This document shows positions 5,238 to 12,171 of a stretch of 12,171 nt of DNA, in pieces. The stretch spans positions 1-12,171 of the forward strand of contig JAGLCH010000076.1 of NCBI GenBank assembly GCA_023146355.1, given 5' to 3'. The stretch is from Bacteriovoracaceae bacterium (GTDB lineage Bacteria > Bdellovibrionota > Bacteriovoracia > Bacteriovoracales > Bacteriovoracaceae). Position numbers and translations under genes: made by a program. The notes beneath the pieces were generated by a model. The model saw nothing but the letters and a program-made list of their open reading frames with translations. It had not been told where the DNA came from and did no database searches. Every line of letters begins with the position of its first letter. The stretch's first letter is position 1.

Positions 5238-6782
5238 ATGTCTGAATTCGATGATTCATTTGTAGGGAATGGGGTGCCATCCATGAATGTGGCAACACTC
5301 TTAAGTAAAGGGTCTGAAGCTATTCAGCGCAGCGATTTACTCCAAATTATTAGTGATTTAGGACTCGTTCAAATTAATCTTAACTATATCGGCCTAGACG
5401 GCAAGATTAAGGAATTGAAAGTTCCAATCAATGATCTCGACCACGCAGAGCTTGTTTTGGCATTGGGTGAACGCCTCGATGGCAGTAGTGTCTTTAAGGG
5501 GATTGTTGAAACTGGTCAGTCGGATCTTTATATTGTTCCGATCTACAAGTCTGCATTCATCTCTCCTTTTGATGAAGATACTTTAGGGGTTTTCTGCCGC
5601 TTTCTTAATAAAAAAGGGGAGCTTGCCACATATGTTCCTGAAAATATTCTATATAGTGCTCACAATGATTTTAAAAAGAGAACAGGTAGCACCCTAAATG
5701 CAATGGGGGAGCTTGAGTTTTATCTCATCTACGACAAGGAAGACATACTGTTTACTGGTCTCGAGCAGCGGGGATATCATCAGACTGCTCCATTTTCAAA
5801 GTGCTCGGCAATTGTAAATGAAATGCTTAGAATCATGGCGGCACTCACGGGTGCTGTTAAATATGCGCACTCCGAGGTTGGTTTTATTGACGTGATTAAA
5901 TCAGACGATCCGGAAATTAATGGGAAAAGCTGTGAGCAATTTGAAATAGAGCTTCTTCCTTCCGCAATTGATGAGATGGCATACCACATTGCACTTGGAA
6001 AATGGGTTATTCGAAATATTGCCCATAAGTGGGGGTGCTCAGTAACCTTTTCTCCGAAACTTGAAGAGGGGATGGCCGGATCTGGCCTGCACTTCCACCT
6101 TGAGGTTTGTAAGGATGGAAAAAATTTAATGGTTACCGACAAGGGCGAACTTTCTGAGGTGTCAAAACGATTGATCGGTGGTCTTTGTAAGTACTCTTCT
6201 AGTTTAACCGCATTTGGAAATACTGTATCAAGTGCTTATCTAAGGCTCGTTGCAAATCAAGAGGCGCCAACGCGAATCTGTTGGTCATGTCAAAATCGTC
6301 ATGCTCTTATCAGGGTACCGCTTGGTTGGAATAATGTTGGAAATATGGCGAAGCTTGTTAATCCTGCAGAAGAAAGTCAGTACACTGACCCAAAGGGATC
6401 TCGTCAAACAGTTGAACTACGGAGCCCTGATGGTTCGGCCCATGTCAGTATGATTCTGGCGGGGATAACAGCAGCAGCTATTTGGGGACTAACAAGTGAT
6501 GAGAGCCTTGAAGTTGCTGACAAGTACTATGTCGAAAAATTTGCAGGACAAGAACTCGAAAATATTCCGGCCAGTTGTTTTGAGTCGGCAGTTGCTATTG
6601 AGAAAGATAGAGACTTCTATGAAAGTGTAGGCTTCTTCCCTGTAAATGTAATTGACTGGGTTATCAAAGAACTTAAAAATGAAAAAGATGGGAAGCTTAA
6701 TGAGGAATTCATGACACTTTCGGCAGATAAACGACTTAAAGAAACAAGAAAATTAATGCATAAAGACTTACATAAGCAGTAA
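5238..6782 (+). CDS. Glutamine synthetase family protein (type I-like, divergent)
   Basis: Likely ATP-dependent ligation of ammonia to glutamate in the cytoplasm. The N-terminal beta-grasp domain (about 40-105) carries LDGSS (80-84) and a SDLYIVP strand. The catalytic domain shows GELEF (157-161) with metal-site glutamates, H-S-E at 211-213, GSGLHFH (281-287) with His285, the QEAP block (341-344), NR at 353-354 with Arg359, and E-L-R-S-P-D at 393-398. All expected catalytic positions appear filled. At 514 residues it is longer than bacterial GSI (about 470). About 15 extra residues lie between Glu213 and the EQFEIE block (233-238), which are only eight apart in classical GSI. The NLYxLPPEE tyrosine segment used for adenylylation is not visible, so control by GlnE is doubtful. 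AGGGGG lies six nt before the ATG. It is divergent from argC and ends in its own terminator. A related gamma-glutamyl ligase cannot be excluded. Confidence 0.9.
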   Translation: MSEFDDSFVGNGVPSMNVATLLSKGSEAIQRSDLLQIISDLGLVQINLNYIGLDGKIKELKVPINDLDHAELVLALGERLDGSSVFKGIVETGQSDLYIVPIYKSAFISPFDEDTLGVFCRFLNKKGELATYVPENILYSAHNDFKKRTGSTLNAMGELEFYLIYDKEDILFTGLEQRGYHQTAPFSKCSAIVNEMLRIMAALTGAVKYAHSEVGFIDVIKSDDPEINGKSCEQFEIELLPSAIDEMAYHIALGKWVIRNIAHKWGCSVTFSPKLEEGMAGSGLHFHLEVCKDGKNLMVTDKGELSEVSKRLIGGLCKYSSSLTAFGNTVSSAYLRLVANQEAPTRICWSCQNRHALIRVPLGWNNVGNMAKLVNPAEESQYTDPKGSRQTVELRSPDGSAHVSMILAGITAAAIWGLTSDESLEVADKYYVEKFAGQELENIPASCFESAVAIEKDRDFYESVGFFPVNVIDWVIKELKNEKDGKLNEEFMTLSADKRLKETRKLMHKDLHKQ

Positions 6783-6786
6783 TAGA

Positions 6787-6808
6787 AAGGGTCCCGCTTG
6801 GGACCCTT
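6787..6808. terminator. Hairpin terminator between glutamine synthetase and the convergent kinase
   Basis: AAGGGTCCC (6787-6795) pairs with GGGACCCTT (6800-6808) around a four-nt GCTT loop, giving nine pairs. It starts four nt after the glutamine synthetase stop and overlaps the stop codon of the convergent histidine kinase. T-tracts are short and interrupted on both sides (TTATACT on plus, TTTCTATT on minus), so it probably serves both genes with moderate strength. Confidence 0.75.
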
Positions 6809-8672
6809 ATACTAGATTATTAATCATTTCTTTTAGACGTTCAAAATTAATAGGCTTACTAATGAAATCATTGCAGCCTGCATCATGTGCATGTGCGATA
6901 TGCTCTTTTTGGATGTGAGCAGATACTGCAATTATGGGGATGCTGTTCCCTGATTCCCTTATACATTTTGTTGCCGAAAAACCATCCATAACTGGCATCT
7001 CAATATCCATAAGAACGACATCATAATCTTTATTCTTAATTTCATCTACTGCCTCTTGGCCATTCTCAACAATATGATATTTAACTACTAAATCAGAGAA
7101 GAATTCTTCAAGTATCAATTGATTTGTTGAATCATCCTCCACTATCAAAATGTTAAGATTTCCTGCAGCTATGGAATCTTCAATGTTTTTCGTTTTTTCA
7201 GCTAACTGCTCACAGTTTTCAATGTCAAGTGTGACCTCAAATTTAGTCCCTTGATTGAGCTCACTCGATACCTGAATCGTACCATTAAGGTAGCGTAAGG
7301 CCTTCTTTAATACTGAAAGTCCAAGGCCTGGGCCGTCATGGGACGGAATCGAATCATCATTCTCATGGCCCTCTGGTGGGAAGATATTAGCGAGAGCGTC
7401 AGGGTGTATTCCCGTTCCAGTATCTGTCACCGTAATCAAAAGTCTAGTTGAGTCTAGTGCTCTCAGGAGTTGTTTGACCTCAAGATGAATACTTCCATGG
7501 TTCGTAAACTTAATCGAATTATTGAGCATACTATTAAGAAGCTGCTTTAAGCGTCTAGGATCACCTACAAATTCTGATGGTAATCTAGAATCATAGTCTA
7601 AAGTGATTTCAATGAGATCTGACTTTACACATCCACTGTATATTTCAACAGTATCGTGGCAAAGTTTGGAGAAAGAAAATTTTTCATGCTGATCAGATTT
7701 TGCTTCAATCTGTGTAAGATCGATTATTCCATCAATCAGCTGTAAAAGATAATTACCACTTCGCTCAATTTGTTTCTTGTACTTATTAAACTTATCTTCC
7801 GGTGTTTTTAGTAAGAGCATTTTTGTGAAACTCATAATTGAGTGCATCGGTGTTCTGAATTCGTGTTCAACCTTAGATAGAAAACGATCTTTTGCTTGGG
7901 TTGCTTTGTCTAGGTTTTGCATCTCTTTTTGAAGATCAGACATTAGCTCGTTATTCTCGTCGGCCTTTTTATGCAGCATTTTAATAGAATCTGAAAGGTT
8001 AATGGTCATCTTGTTAAAGGCGCCTACAATAGAGCCGAGCTCATTATTTACGGTATAATCAATTCGATGATCATAGTCGCCTTGCCGAACTCTATCTGTC
8101 GCTTCATGTATCTTTGCGAGAGGGGCGAGAAGGAGCTTTTGTAGTAAAATGACGAGTACTGTTGCACTGAGTATACTGAGAATTATCATCCTCCAGATGG
8201 CCCAGCTCAGGTAGCGATCCAAGGAATTGGTAATGGATTCCTTCGTTAAAAAAACTTTAACTGTTCCTATAACTGAACCTTCATATGTTACTGGGGCAAT
8301 GGCCTCAAGGTAATCCTGCCTGTGGGGATCTCCATACGACTTTTTTACAGTGCCATCACTACTGTTAACATATCCATAAATAGCCTCTGGGGTAATTGTT
8401 CCATAGACTCTGACGCCTAAAACTTTTTTTTGGGTCAAAAATGACTTCATGATATTCGTCTGGACTCGCGTATTTATGAACCAGATTGATTCCCTTAAAT
8501 CAGAGCCTATTGTGCTTGCTTTTTCGGCAGCTTCAACTTGAAGCTCTTTATACAATAAATCCTCTGTAATGAGATATTGGACTGTTTCAAAAAATAAAAG
8601 GACTCCAATAATAGATAGTATTACCGTGGAAATAACTGTCCTGCCAATTTTCGACGAAAAGCTTGATTTCAT
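6807..8672 (-). CDS. Membrane hybrid sensor histidine kinase with receiver domain
   Basis: A 621-residue hybrid kinase of the inner membrane. Order: TM1 (about 12-31), an extracytoplasmic sensor region of about 125 residues, TM2 (about 160-180), HAMP (about 181-233), a coiled-coil linker (about 230-262), HisKA with His270 in VEHEFRTP, an ATPase domain with N box Asn385, G1 DTGTG (417-421) and G2 GPGLGL (447-452), then a receiver domain (505-621). The receiver has the acid pair E512/D513, phospho-acceptor Asp556 in LMDIEMPVMDG, Ser584 and Lys606. No output domain follows, so the phosphoryl group probably passes to a separate Hpt or regulator not in this window, or the receiver tunes the kinase. 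It lies seven nt after the solute-binding protein gene, with AGGAAAC before its ATG, so the two are almost certainly co-transcribed. The kinase class is certain; the signal is unknown. Confidence 0.95.
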   Translation of the reverse strand: MKSSFSSKIGRTVISTVILSIIGVLLFFETVQYLITEDLLYKELQVEAAEKASTIGSDLRESIWFINTRVQTNIMKSFLTQKKVLGVRVYGTITPEAIYGYVNSSDGTVKKSYGDPHRQDYLEAIAPVTYEGSVIGTVKVFLTKESITNSLDRYLSWAIWRMIILSILSATVLVILLQKLLLAPLAKIHEATDRVRQGDYDHRIDYTVNNELGSIVGAFNKMTINLSDSIKMLHKKADENNELMSDLQKEMQNLDKATQAKDRFLSKVEHEFRTPMHSIMSFTKMLLLKTPEDKFNKYKKQIERSGNYLLQLIDGIIDLTQIEAKSDQHEKFSFSKLCHDTVEIYSGCVKSDLIEITLDYDSRLPSEFVGDPRRLKQLLNSMLNNSIKFTNHGSIHLEVKQLLRALDSTRLLITVTDTGTGIHPDALANIFPPEGHENDDSIPSHDGPGLGLSVLKKALRYLNGTIQVSSELNQGTKFEVTLDIENCEQLAEKTKNIEDSIAAGNLNILIVEDDSTNQLILEEFFSDLVVKYHIVENGQEAVDEIKNKDYDVVLMDIEMPVMDGFSATKCIRESGNSIPIIAVSAHIQKEHIAHAHDAGCNDFISKPINFERLKEMINNLV

Positions 8673-8679
8673 GAGTTTC

Positions 8680-9480
8680 CTATTGTTTTTCTCGGAGTAA
8701 TCGTTTCAGTGATCCGTCTTTTTTCATCGATTCAAGCGCCTTTGCAAATTTCTTCTCATCACTTTTGGATACGACACCTTTAACAGTTGAAAAATACAGT
8801 TTGTTGTTACTTTCAATTTTTAACTTTGACAGCTCAAGTTGGCCTTGCAAATTATTTCGTCGAATCCGCTCAATTGCCATCATTTCAGTGTCAACAAAGG
8901 CATCGACTCGCTTATGCAACAATAATTTAATCAAATCAGAAGTTTCATTTCCTACAGAGACCTTTAACTTTCCATTTTTTAAAGCAGCATCAATTTCATC
9001 ACCATAGGATATATCTCTGGCAACTCCTATTCGATATTTGTACAGGTCGTCAAATTTTTTAATCAAGGCGCCTTCGCCTTTTCTCATTACAAATACACGA
9101 ATATCCTTTTCATAAAATGCGGGGTAAATATAGTTTAAGAAGTCCTCGCGCTCCTTATTGTATGACGCATGAGTGATCATACCAACTTTTTTATGCTTCG
9201 CCATTTTAAGGCAGCGAGTCCATGGGCAATTATGAAACTGATACTTTAGCTCTGCTCTTTTAAATACTTCTTTTAGAATATTAATTTCAATTCCGCTGGG
9301 TTTTCCCCCATTATTTCCATCTCTTCCATCATCAATAAGAGGTGGCCAATGATCTAGTGCCACAATGATTGGATCAGAAGAAAATGAAGGTAGTGCCCAA
9401 AATATCAAAAATGTAAAAAGTAGTATTTTAATAGTTTTCTCCTTTGACGACTTAAACTTATCGATAAAATAACGAACCAT
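8680..9480 (-). CDS. Periplasmic solute-binding protein, family 3 (SBP_bac_3-like)
   Basis: An exported, probably periplasmic protein of the amino-acid-binding type. A hydrophobic segment (about 19-30) ending A-L-P-S-F-S-S gives a signal peptide with cleavage near 34/35. The mature part matches family 3 binding proteins: an early W-P-P-L (45-48), a G-I-E-I-N-I-L helix start (63-69), CPWTRC (85-90), and K-E-R (109-111), the Arg that often binds a ligand carboxylate. Cys85 and Cys90 could form a disulfide. No ABC permease or ATPase gene adjoins; instead a hybrid histidine kinase follows seven nt downstream, so a sensing role is inferred. Start is uncertain. The ATG at 9480 has no Shine-Dalgarno site and gives a long n-region of 18 residues. 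An AAAGGAG at 9445-9439 precedes an in-frame ATT (codon 17), which would give a textbook short signal peptide. I keep the ATG as the conservative choice. Confidence 0.87.
   Translation of the reverse strand: MVRYFIDKFKSSKEKTIKILLFTFLIFWALPSFSSDPIIVALDHWPPLIDDGRDGNNGGKPSGIEINILKEVFKRAELKYQFHNCPWTRCLKMAKHKKVGMITHASYNKEREDFLNYIYPAFYEKDIRVFVMRKGEGALIKKFDDLYKYRIGVARDISYGDEIDAALKNGKLKVSVGNETSDLIKLLLHKRVDAFVDTEMMAIERIRRNNLQGQLELSKLKIESNNKLYFSTVKGVVSKSDEKKFAKALESMKKDGSLKRLLREKQ
9439..9445 (-). promoter_or_regulatory. Internal Shine-Dalgarno-like site near the start of the binding protein
   Basis: AAAGGAG on the minus strand lies six nt before an in-frame ATT codon (9432-9430, codon 17 from the ATG at 9480). 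Starting there would yield a protein beginning M-K-I-L-L-F-T-F. It may be a real site for an unusual AUU start, or a chance match inside Lys-Glu codons. Confidence 0.3.
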
Positions 9481-9487
9481 CTAAGAC

Positions 9488-9517
9488 AATAAAGGTGAAG
9501 ATGTCTTAACTTTTCAA
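9488..9517 (-). promoter_or_regulatory. Candidate promoter of the binding protein/kinase pair
   Basis: On the minus strand TTGAAA (9517-9512) and TTTATT (9493-9488) are separated by 18 nt. Transcription would begin near 9481, at or next to the ATG at 9480. The -10 match is mediocre and the region is AT-rich. The aminotransferase gene ends 89 nt upstream with no clear terminator between, so read-through is also possible. Confidence 0.3.
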
Positions 9518-9569
9518 TTTAAAGAATCATTTAACGCCAGCTCTAGTGAAAATCTATTAAGGTGTTTTC

Positions 9570-10937
9570 CTAGCTGACTACCTCGTGAATAGTTTTTTCT
9601 ACAATAGTCATTATATCGTCAATTTGCTTATCTGTGATAGTTACTGGGACTAGGAAACGAATTCTTGTGGGATTTCGTCCTGCGGTAAAACTAATGACAC
9701 CATTTTCAAAGAGGGCCTTAATAAAGCTTTTAGAAACTTCACCGCCAGCATCACCAACTTCAAATGAAAGCATAGTACCAACACCACCAATATGACCGAT
9801 CTTTTTGCTACAGCTATTTGATTTTAGAACATTTAGCTCTCCGATAATCTTTTTCTCAATAGCAGCAATTCTACCGTTATCACCGTAAAATCCGCCATCT
9901 TGAAGAAAGTTGATCGTTTTAGTTGCAGCGTTAAGTCCTGCTACTGATCCATTAAATGTTCCTGCAATTAACCCTGGCCTAGGGCTTAATTCTTTTGAGA
10001 ATAGGACTCCACAACCCTGAAGTGCTTTTCCTATAGTGACGATGTCAGCGTATTCACCTAATTCAAACATTTGATGAGCAAATAGCTTATGAGTTCGTCC
10101 AAAGGTTTGCACTTCATCAAACCAAACGTAAATTTCCTTCTCTTGTGCCCATTTGCAAACTGCATGGTACCACTCTTTTGTTCCGTAGATGAATCCACCT
10201 TCACCCTGAACAACTTCCATCATCATGGCACAAAATTTTCCTGGCGCTTTTGCCCATACTGCATTTAGTGCATCAATCGTCTTAGAAATTGAGTTTTCTG
10301 GATCATTTTGGTCAAAGTGTGGAACACGCTCAACATCGATTTTTGTTGGCATATCTTCGCGATACCCATCATTGGCCGTAATATCTTGAGTGGCGACAGA
10401 TCGACCTGCAAAACACTTTTCAAAGGCGATGAGCTTATAGTTTGGTGCTTTTTTCTGCCATACCATCTTAAGGGCAGTATCGTTAGCAAATGAACCGGAG
10501 CCAGCAAACCAGAAGTGCTCAAGCTTTGAGCCTTTAACAGCGCTAAGAATGGCCTCAGAGGTCTTAAATGCCTCAGTGTATGGCTGAAGGTTGCCACACA
10601 TTATAACGTCTTTAGTCGCGGCTTCAAGGTGAGCTCTTGTGTAGAGCGGATGAGAGTGGCCCAGTAGATATACTCCAATTGCACCAATTAAATCGTATTT
10701 AACTGAACCATCGACTAGTTCAACAAATACACCATTTCCTCTTCCACTTGCCAGATAATCATAAAAGATAGGCTTGTCTCTTAAAACTTTATACTCTTCA
10801 AGAATGCTTGACTGAATAATTCTCTTATCAGGGTCAGCTGCTTTGATAGCGTTAATCTTTTGATGCTCGTTTTGGATTATATCTACCAGTTCATCTATTC
10901 TTTTTTCGATTTCGCTATTTGTTGCGCCAAAGTTCAT
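9570..10937 (-). CDS. Class III PLP-dependent aminotransferase
   Basis: A 455-residue fold-type I aminotransferase of the ornithine/acetylornithine/omega-amino class (PF00202), cytoplasmic. Visible marks are the FDEVQTFGRT block (273-282) with Asp274 for the pyridine nitrogen, the PLP lysine Lys304 in IGKAL, QGEGG (244-248) and GTFNG (326-330). The phosphate-binding block reads AGSGSFAND (145-153) rather than the usual NSGTEANE, and the F-H-G-R-T block reads F-A-G-R-S (176-180). About 60 N-terminal residues precede the usual beginning of the fold. Both argC and argB lie in the window, but this gene is over 4 kb away. It could be ArgD-like, yet the altered pocket argues against naming it; a lysine, beta-alanine or diamine aminotransferase is equally possible. 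Start choice: GGAGG lies five nt before the ATG at 10937. An in-frame ATG at 10949 overlaps that site. Confidence 0.92.
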   Translation of the reverse strand: MNFGATNSEIEKRIDELVDIIQNEHQKINAIKAADPDKRIIQSSILEEYKVLRDKPIFYDYLASGRGNGVFVELVDGSVKYDLIGAIGVYLLGHSHPLYTRAHLEAATKDVIMCGNLQPYTEAFKTSEAILSAVKGSKLEHFWFAGSGSFANDTALKMVWQKKAPNYKLIAFEKCFAGRSVATQDITANDGYREDMPTKIDVERVPHFDQNDPENSISKTIDALNAVWAKAPGKFCAMMMEVVQGEGGFIYGTKEWYHAVCKWAQEKEIYVWFDEVQTFGRTHKLFAHQMFELGEYADIVTIGKALQGCGVLFSKELSPRPGLIAGTFNGSVAGLNAATKTINFLQDGGFYGDNGRIAAIEKKIIGELNVLKSNSCSKKIGHIGGVGTMLSFEVGDAGGEVSKSFIKALFENGVISFTAGRNPTRIRFLVPVTITDKQIDDIMTIVEKTIHEVVS

Positions 10938-10942
10938 GAGTG

Positions 10943-10947
10943 CCTCC
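10943..10947 (-). promoter_or_regulatory. Shine-Dalgarno site deciding the aminotransferase start
   Basis: GGAGG on the minus strand, five nt before the ATG at 10937. The alternative ATG at 10949 directly abuts this motif and so cannot use it. Confidence 0.7.
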
Positions 10948-10976
10948 ATTTAATAGACAGGGAACAATAAGTTTCC

Positions 10977-11005
10977 TTGATTTATCTTTAGGGTGAGAAG
11001 ATAAT
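10977..11005 (+). promoter_or_regulatory. Candidate promoter of the TPR/SH3 gene
   Basis: TTGATT (10977-10982), an exact 17-nt spacer and GATAAT (11000-11005). The expected start of transcription is near 11012, the A of the proposed start codon, so the message would be leaderless or nearly so. The region between the divergent genes is only 74 nt long, which supports the promoter being here. Confidence 0.45.
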
Positions 11006-11011
11006 TATTTC

Positions 11012-11677
11012 ATGAAAGATAATAACGCAAAATCAAACATGAAGTCACTAGAATCGTTGTATCTCGAGAAGGATTTTAAGAGTGCCAAAGAGTATATCTT
11101 AAAACATAGAGATCAGTTCGATTTAGGCCAGTTTCACTATAACCTTGGAACACTCCATACAAAGAAGGAGGAGTTCGCAGTAGGTCGATTCCATTTGGAA
11201 AAAGCGCTACAAGAGGGATATGTGAATACTAAAAGTCTCCATAACCTTGAAGTCGTAAAAGAGATCCTAAAAGTTGATGATGCTGGTAATTCAGCAGTGC
11301 TTTGGGACCGTATTTTAGCAGGAAGCAAGGAGATACCAGTTAGTGCCTATCTGGGAATGACGATTATTCTCCTTCTTATCCTCGGACTGGTAGTGCGCCT
11401 AAAGTTAGTTATTGGGAAATGGGTCATAATTCCTCTAGTTTTATTGACTTTGGCCCCATTGGGATTTAACTATTTTTATGTTTCAGATATTTCTGTGGTG
11501 ATCTGTCTTGAGGATATTCAACTTCGAGAGGGTCCCTCTAAAATATATTCTGAATCATCAACTGTTGATGCTGGTACGAAATTGATAACTGGTGAAAGTA
11601 GTGGGGAATGGATCTTTATTAAGGCACCACTACACCATGCCGGATGGGCGCACAGAGATACACTTGGATTTTTATAG
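11012..11677 (+). CDS. TPR - two TM - SH3 protein (BatE-like)
   Basis: A 221-residue membrane protein. Residues 11-87 look like two to three TPR-type helical hairpins (HYNLGTLHTKKEEF at 42-55, and a HLEKALQEG helix). Two hydrophobic segments follow (about 112-130 and 136-153). The end (about 162-221) looks like a bacterial SH3 domain, with I-Q-L-R-E-G-P-S near 169-176 and G-W-A-H near 211-214. TPR, transmembrane and SH3 in this order is the layout of BatE in the Bacteroides aerotolerance (Bat) operon. TPR and SH3 presumably face opposite sides of, or bind partners near, the inner membrane and envelope. No MoxR or BatA-D gene is visible in the window, so BatE-like is a description of the layout, not an assigned role. 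No clear Shine-Dalgarno site precedes the ATG; AGAAG lies 11 nt away. It is followed after 12 nt by a cyclic-nucleotide-binding-domain gene, probably as an operon. Confidence 0.82.
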   Translation: MKDNNAKSNMKSLESLYLEKDFKSAKEYILKHRDQFDLGQFHYNLGTLHTKKEEFAVGRFHLEKALQEGYVNTKSLHNLEVVKEILKVDDAGNSAVLWDRILAGSKEIPVSAYLGMTIILLLILGLVVRLKLVIGKWVIIPLVLLTLAPLGFNYFYVSDISVVICLEDIQLREGPSKIYSESSTVDAGTKLITGESSGEWIFIKAPLHHAGWAHRDTLGFL

Positions 11678-11689
11678 AGGATCAACCCG

Positions 11690-12171
11690 ATGAGAAGTTA
11701 CGAAGAAAAAATAAAAGATGCAATTTACAATGAAGAAGATTTACCTGAAAAATTAGACATCAATACATTAAAATATTTCTGGCAGCTAAGCCCATTTACT
11801 AAAAGTAATAAACACTCAGTTCCTCGTTTTCTGGCAAAGCTCCGTGTACTACAAAATTTTTCGGATACAGAGCTTCGCATACTCTCGAAGTTTCTTCACC
11901 ATAGAACATTTGCTCCTGATGAAGTGGTCTTTAAGCAAAATGAGGATGGAATAGGGTTTTACTTTGTCTATTCCGGGCAGGTAGATATTTTTGTACCTGC
12001 AGATAATCCATCTGTTGATACTGAAGATGTTGCTGAGATAAAAAAACACATAGTGACTTTAGAAAAAGGTGAGTATTTTGGAGAGCTGGCACTTCTTCAA
12101 GAGAACAGCCTCAGGAGCGCAGAGTGTATGGCCAAAAATGTAGTTGAACTGCTAGGAATTTTTAAGCCAGA
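11690..12171 (+). CDS. Cyclic nucleotide-binding domain protein, 3' end outside window
   Basis: The frame is open from ATG 11690 to the window end, giving 160 residues. GAGG at 11677-11680, overlapping the stop of the previous gene, serves as the ribosome site. Residues 1-50 are a polar leader without a signal peptide. Residues about 54 onward form a cNMP-binding (Crp/cAPK type) fold: the L-Q-N-F-S-D-T-E-L helix (54-62), R-T-F-A-P-D-E-V-V-F (72-81), a Y-S-G-Q-V strand turn (94-98), and a phosphate-binding cassette GEYFGELALL (127-136) followed by RSA (142-144) whose Arg142 fits the ligand phosphate contact. What follows (DNA-binding, kinase, second cNMP domain) is off the window, so regulator type is unknown. 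Its pairing with the TPR/SH3 membrane gene suggests a common signalling or envelope role. Confidence 0.88.
   Translation, partial: MRSYEEKIKDAIYNEEDLPEKLDINTLKYFWQLSPFTKSNKHSVPRFLAKLRVLQNFSDTELRILSKFLHHRTFAPDEVVFKQNEDGIGFYFVYSGQVDIFVPADNPSVDTEDVAEIKKHIVTLEKGEYFGELALLQENSLRSAECMAKNVVELLGIFKP

Noticed and set aside
5780..6142. Minus-strand open frame inside the glutamine synthetase gene
   Set aside because: Antisense to conserved catalytic motifs; no ribosome site or recognisable domain.
9521..9569. Terminator after the aminotransferase gene
   Set aside because: Only a weak TTAAA/TTTAA pairing without GC stem or T-tract is present, so I do not call one.
10265..10597. Second minus-strand frame within the aminotransferase gene
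   Set aside because: Overlaps conserved PLP-enzyme coding in a different frame; low-complexity His/Leu/Pro translation.
11849..12049. Minus-strand 66-residue open frame near the window end
   Set aside because: Antisense to the cyclic nucleotide-binding domain, whose motifs are clear on the plus strand.
1..12171. CRISPR array, insertion sequence, phage or integration site
   Set aside because: No spaced direct repeats, transposase or integrase motifs, or duplicated tRNA ends were seen.

Overview
The window reads as a stretch of chromosome from an AT-rich (about 40% GC by eye), free-living, Gram-negative-type bacterium. The mix of genes, the many lysine/glutamate-rich hypothetical proteins and the general protein style remind me of the Bdellovibrionota (Bdellovibrio/Bacteriovorax-like bacteria). 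That placement is an impression, not a demonstrated assignment. No transposase, integrase, phage gene, CRISPR array or rRNA is visible, so this looks like ordinary core-genome territory with a few unusual proteins.

Layout. (1) 1-1014, + strand: the 3' half of an Lgt-family prolipoprotein diacylglyceryl transferase gene, overlapped by 14 nt by a PduO-type cob(I)alamin adenosyltransferase. (2) 1032-2228, - strand: an unrecognised 398-residue acidic protein, convergent with (1). (3) 2292-2366, - strand: tRNA-Asn(GTT) with encoded CCA, a near-consensus sigma70 promoter and a strong intrinsic terminator. The terminator lies just upstream of the acidic-protein gene. (4) 2558-3127, + strand: an unrecognised 189-residue protein with a charged helical segment. 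(5) 5054-3187, - strand: argC-argB, the second and third steps of arginine synthesis. It ends in a hairpin shared with the convergent gene (4). (6) 5238-6782, + strand: a glutamine synthetase family protein transcribed divergently from argC. (7) 9480-6807, - strand: a two-gene sensory module made of a periplasmic solute-binding protein and a membrane hybrid histidine kinase with receiver domain. (8) 10937-9570, - strand: a class III PLP aminotransferase. (9) 11012-12171, + strand: a TPR/two-TM/SH3 protein resembling BatE, followed by a cyclic-nucleotide-binding-domain protein that runs off the window.

How they may work together. ArgC/ArgB, glutamine synthetase and the aminotransferase all handle glutamate-family nitrogen. 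Only argC-argB form a clear operon; the aminotransferase is not demonstrably ArgD. The binding protein/kinase pair has no ABC permease or ATPase beside it, so I infer ligand sensing rather than transport.

I do not see a convincing new multi-gene system. The best leads are the unrecognised acidic protein (a very weak resemblance to HExxH peptide hydroxylases, with a degenerate motif), the glutamine synthetase with an insertion between two metal-ligand positions, the altered PLP pocket of the aminotransferase, the uncertain start of the binding protein, and candidate promoters that would give leaderless or near-leaderless messages.
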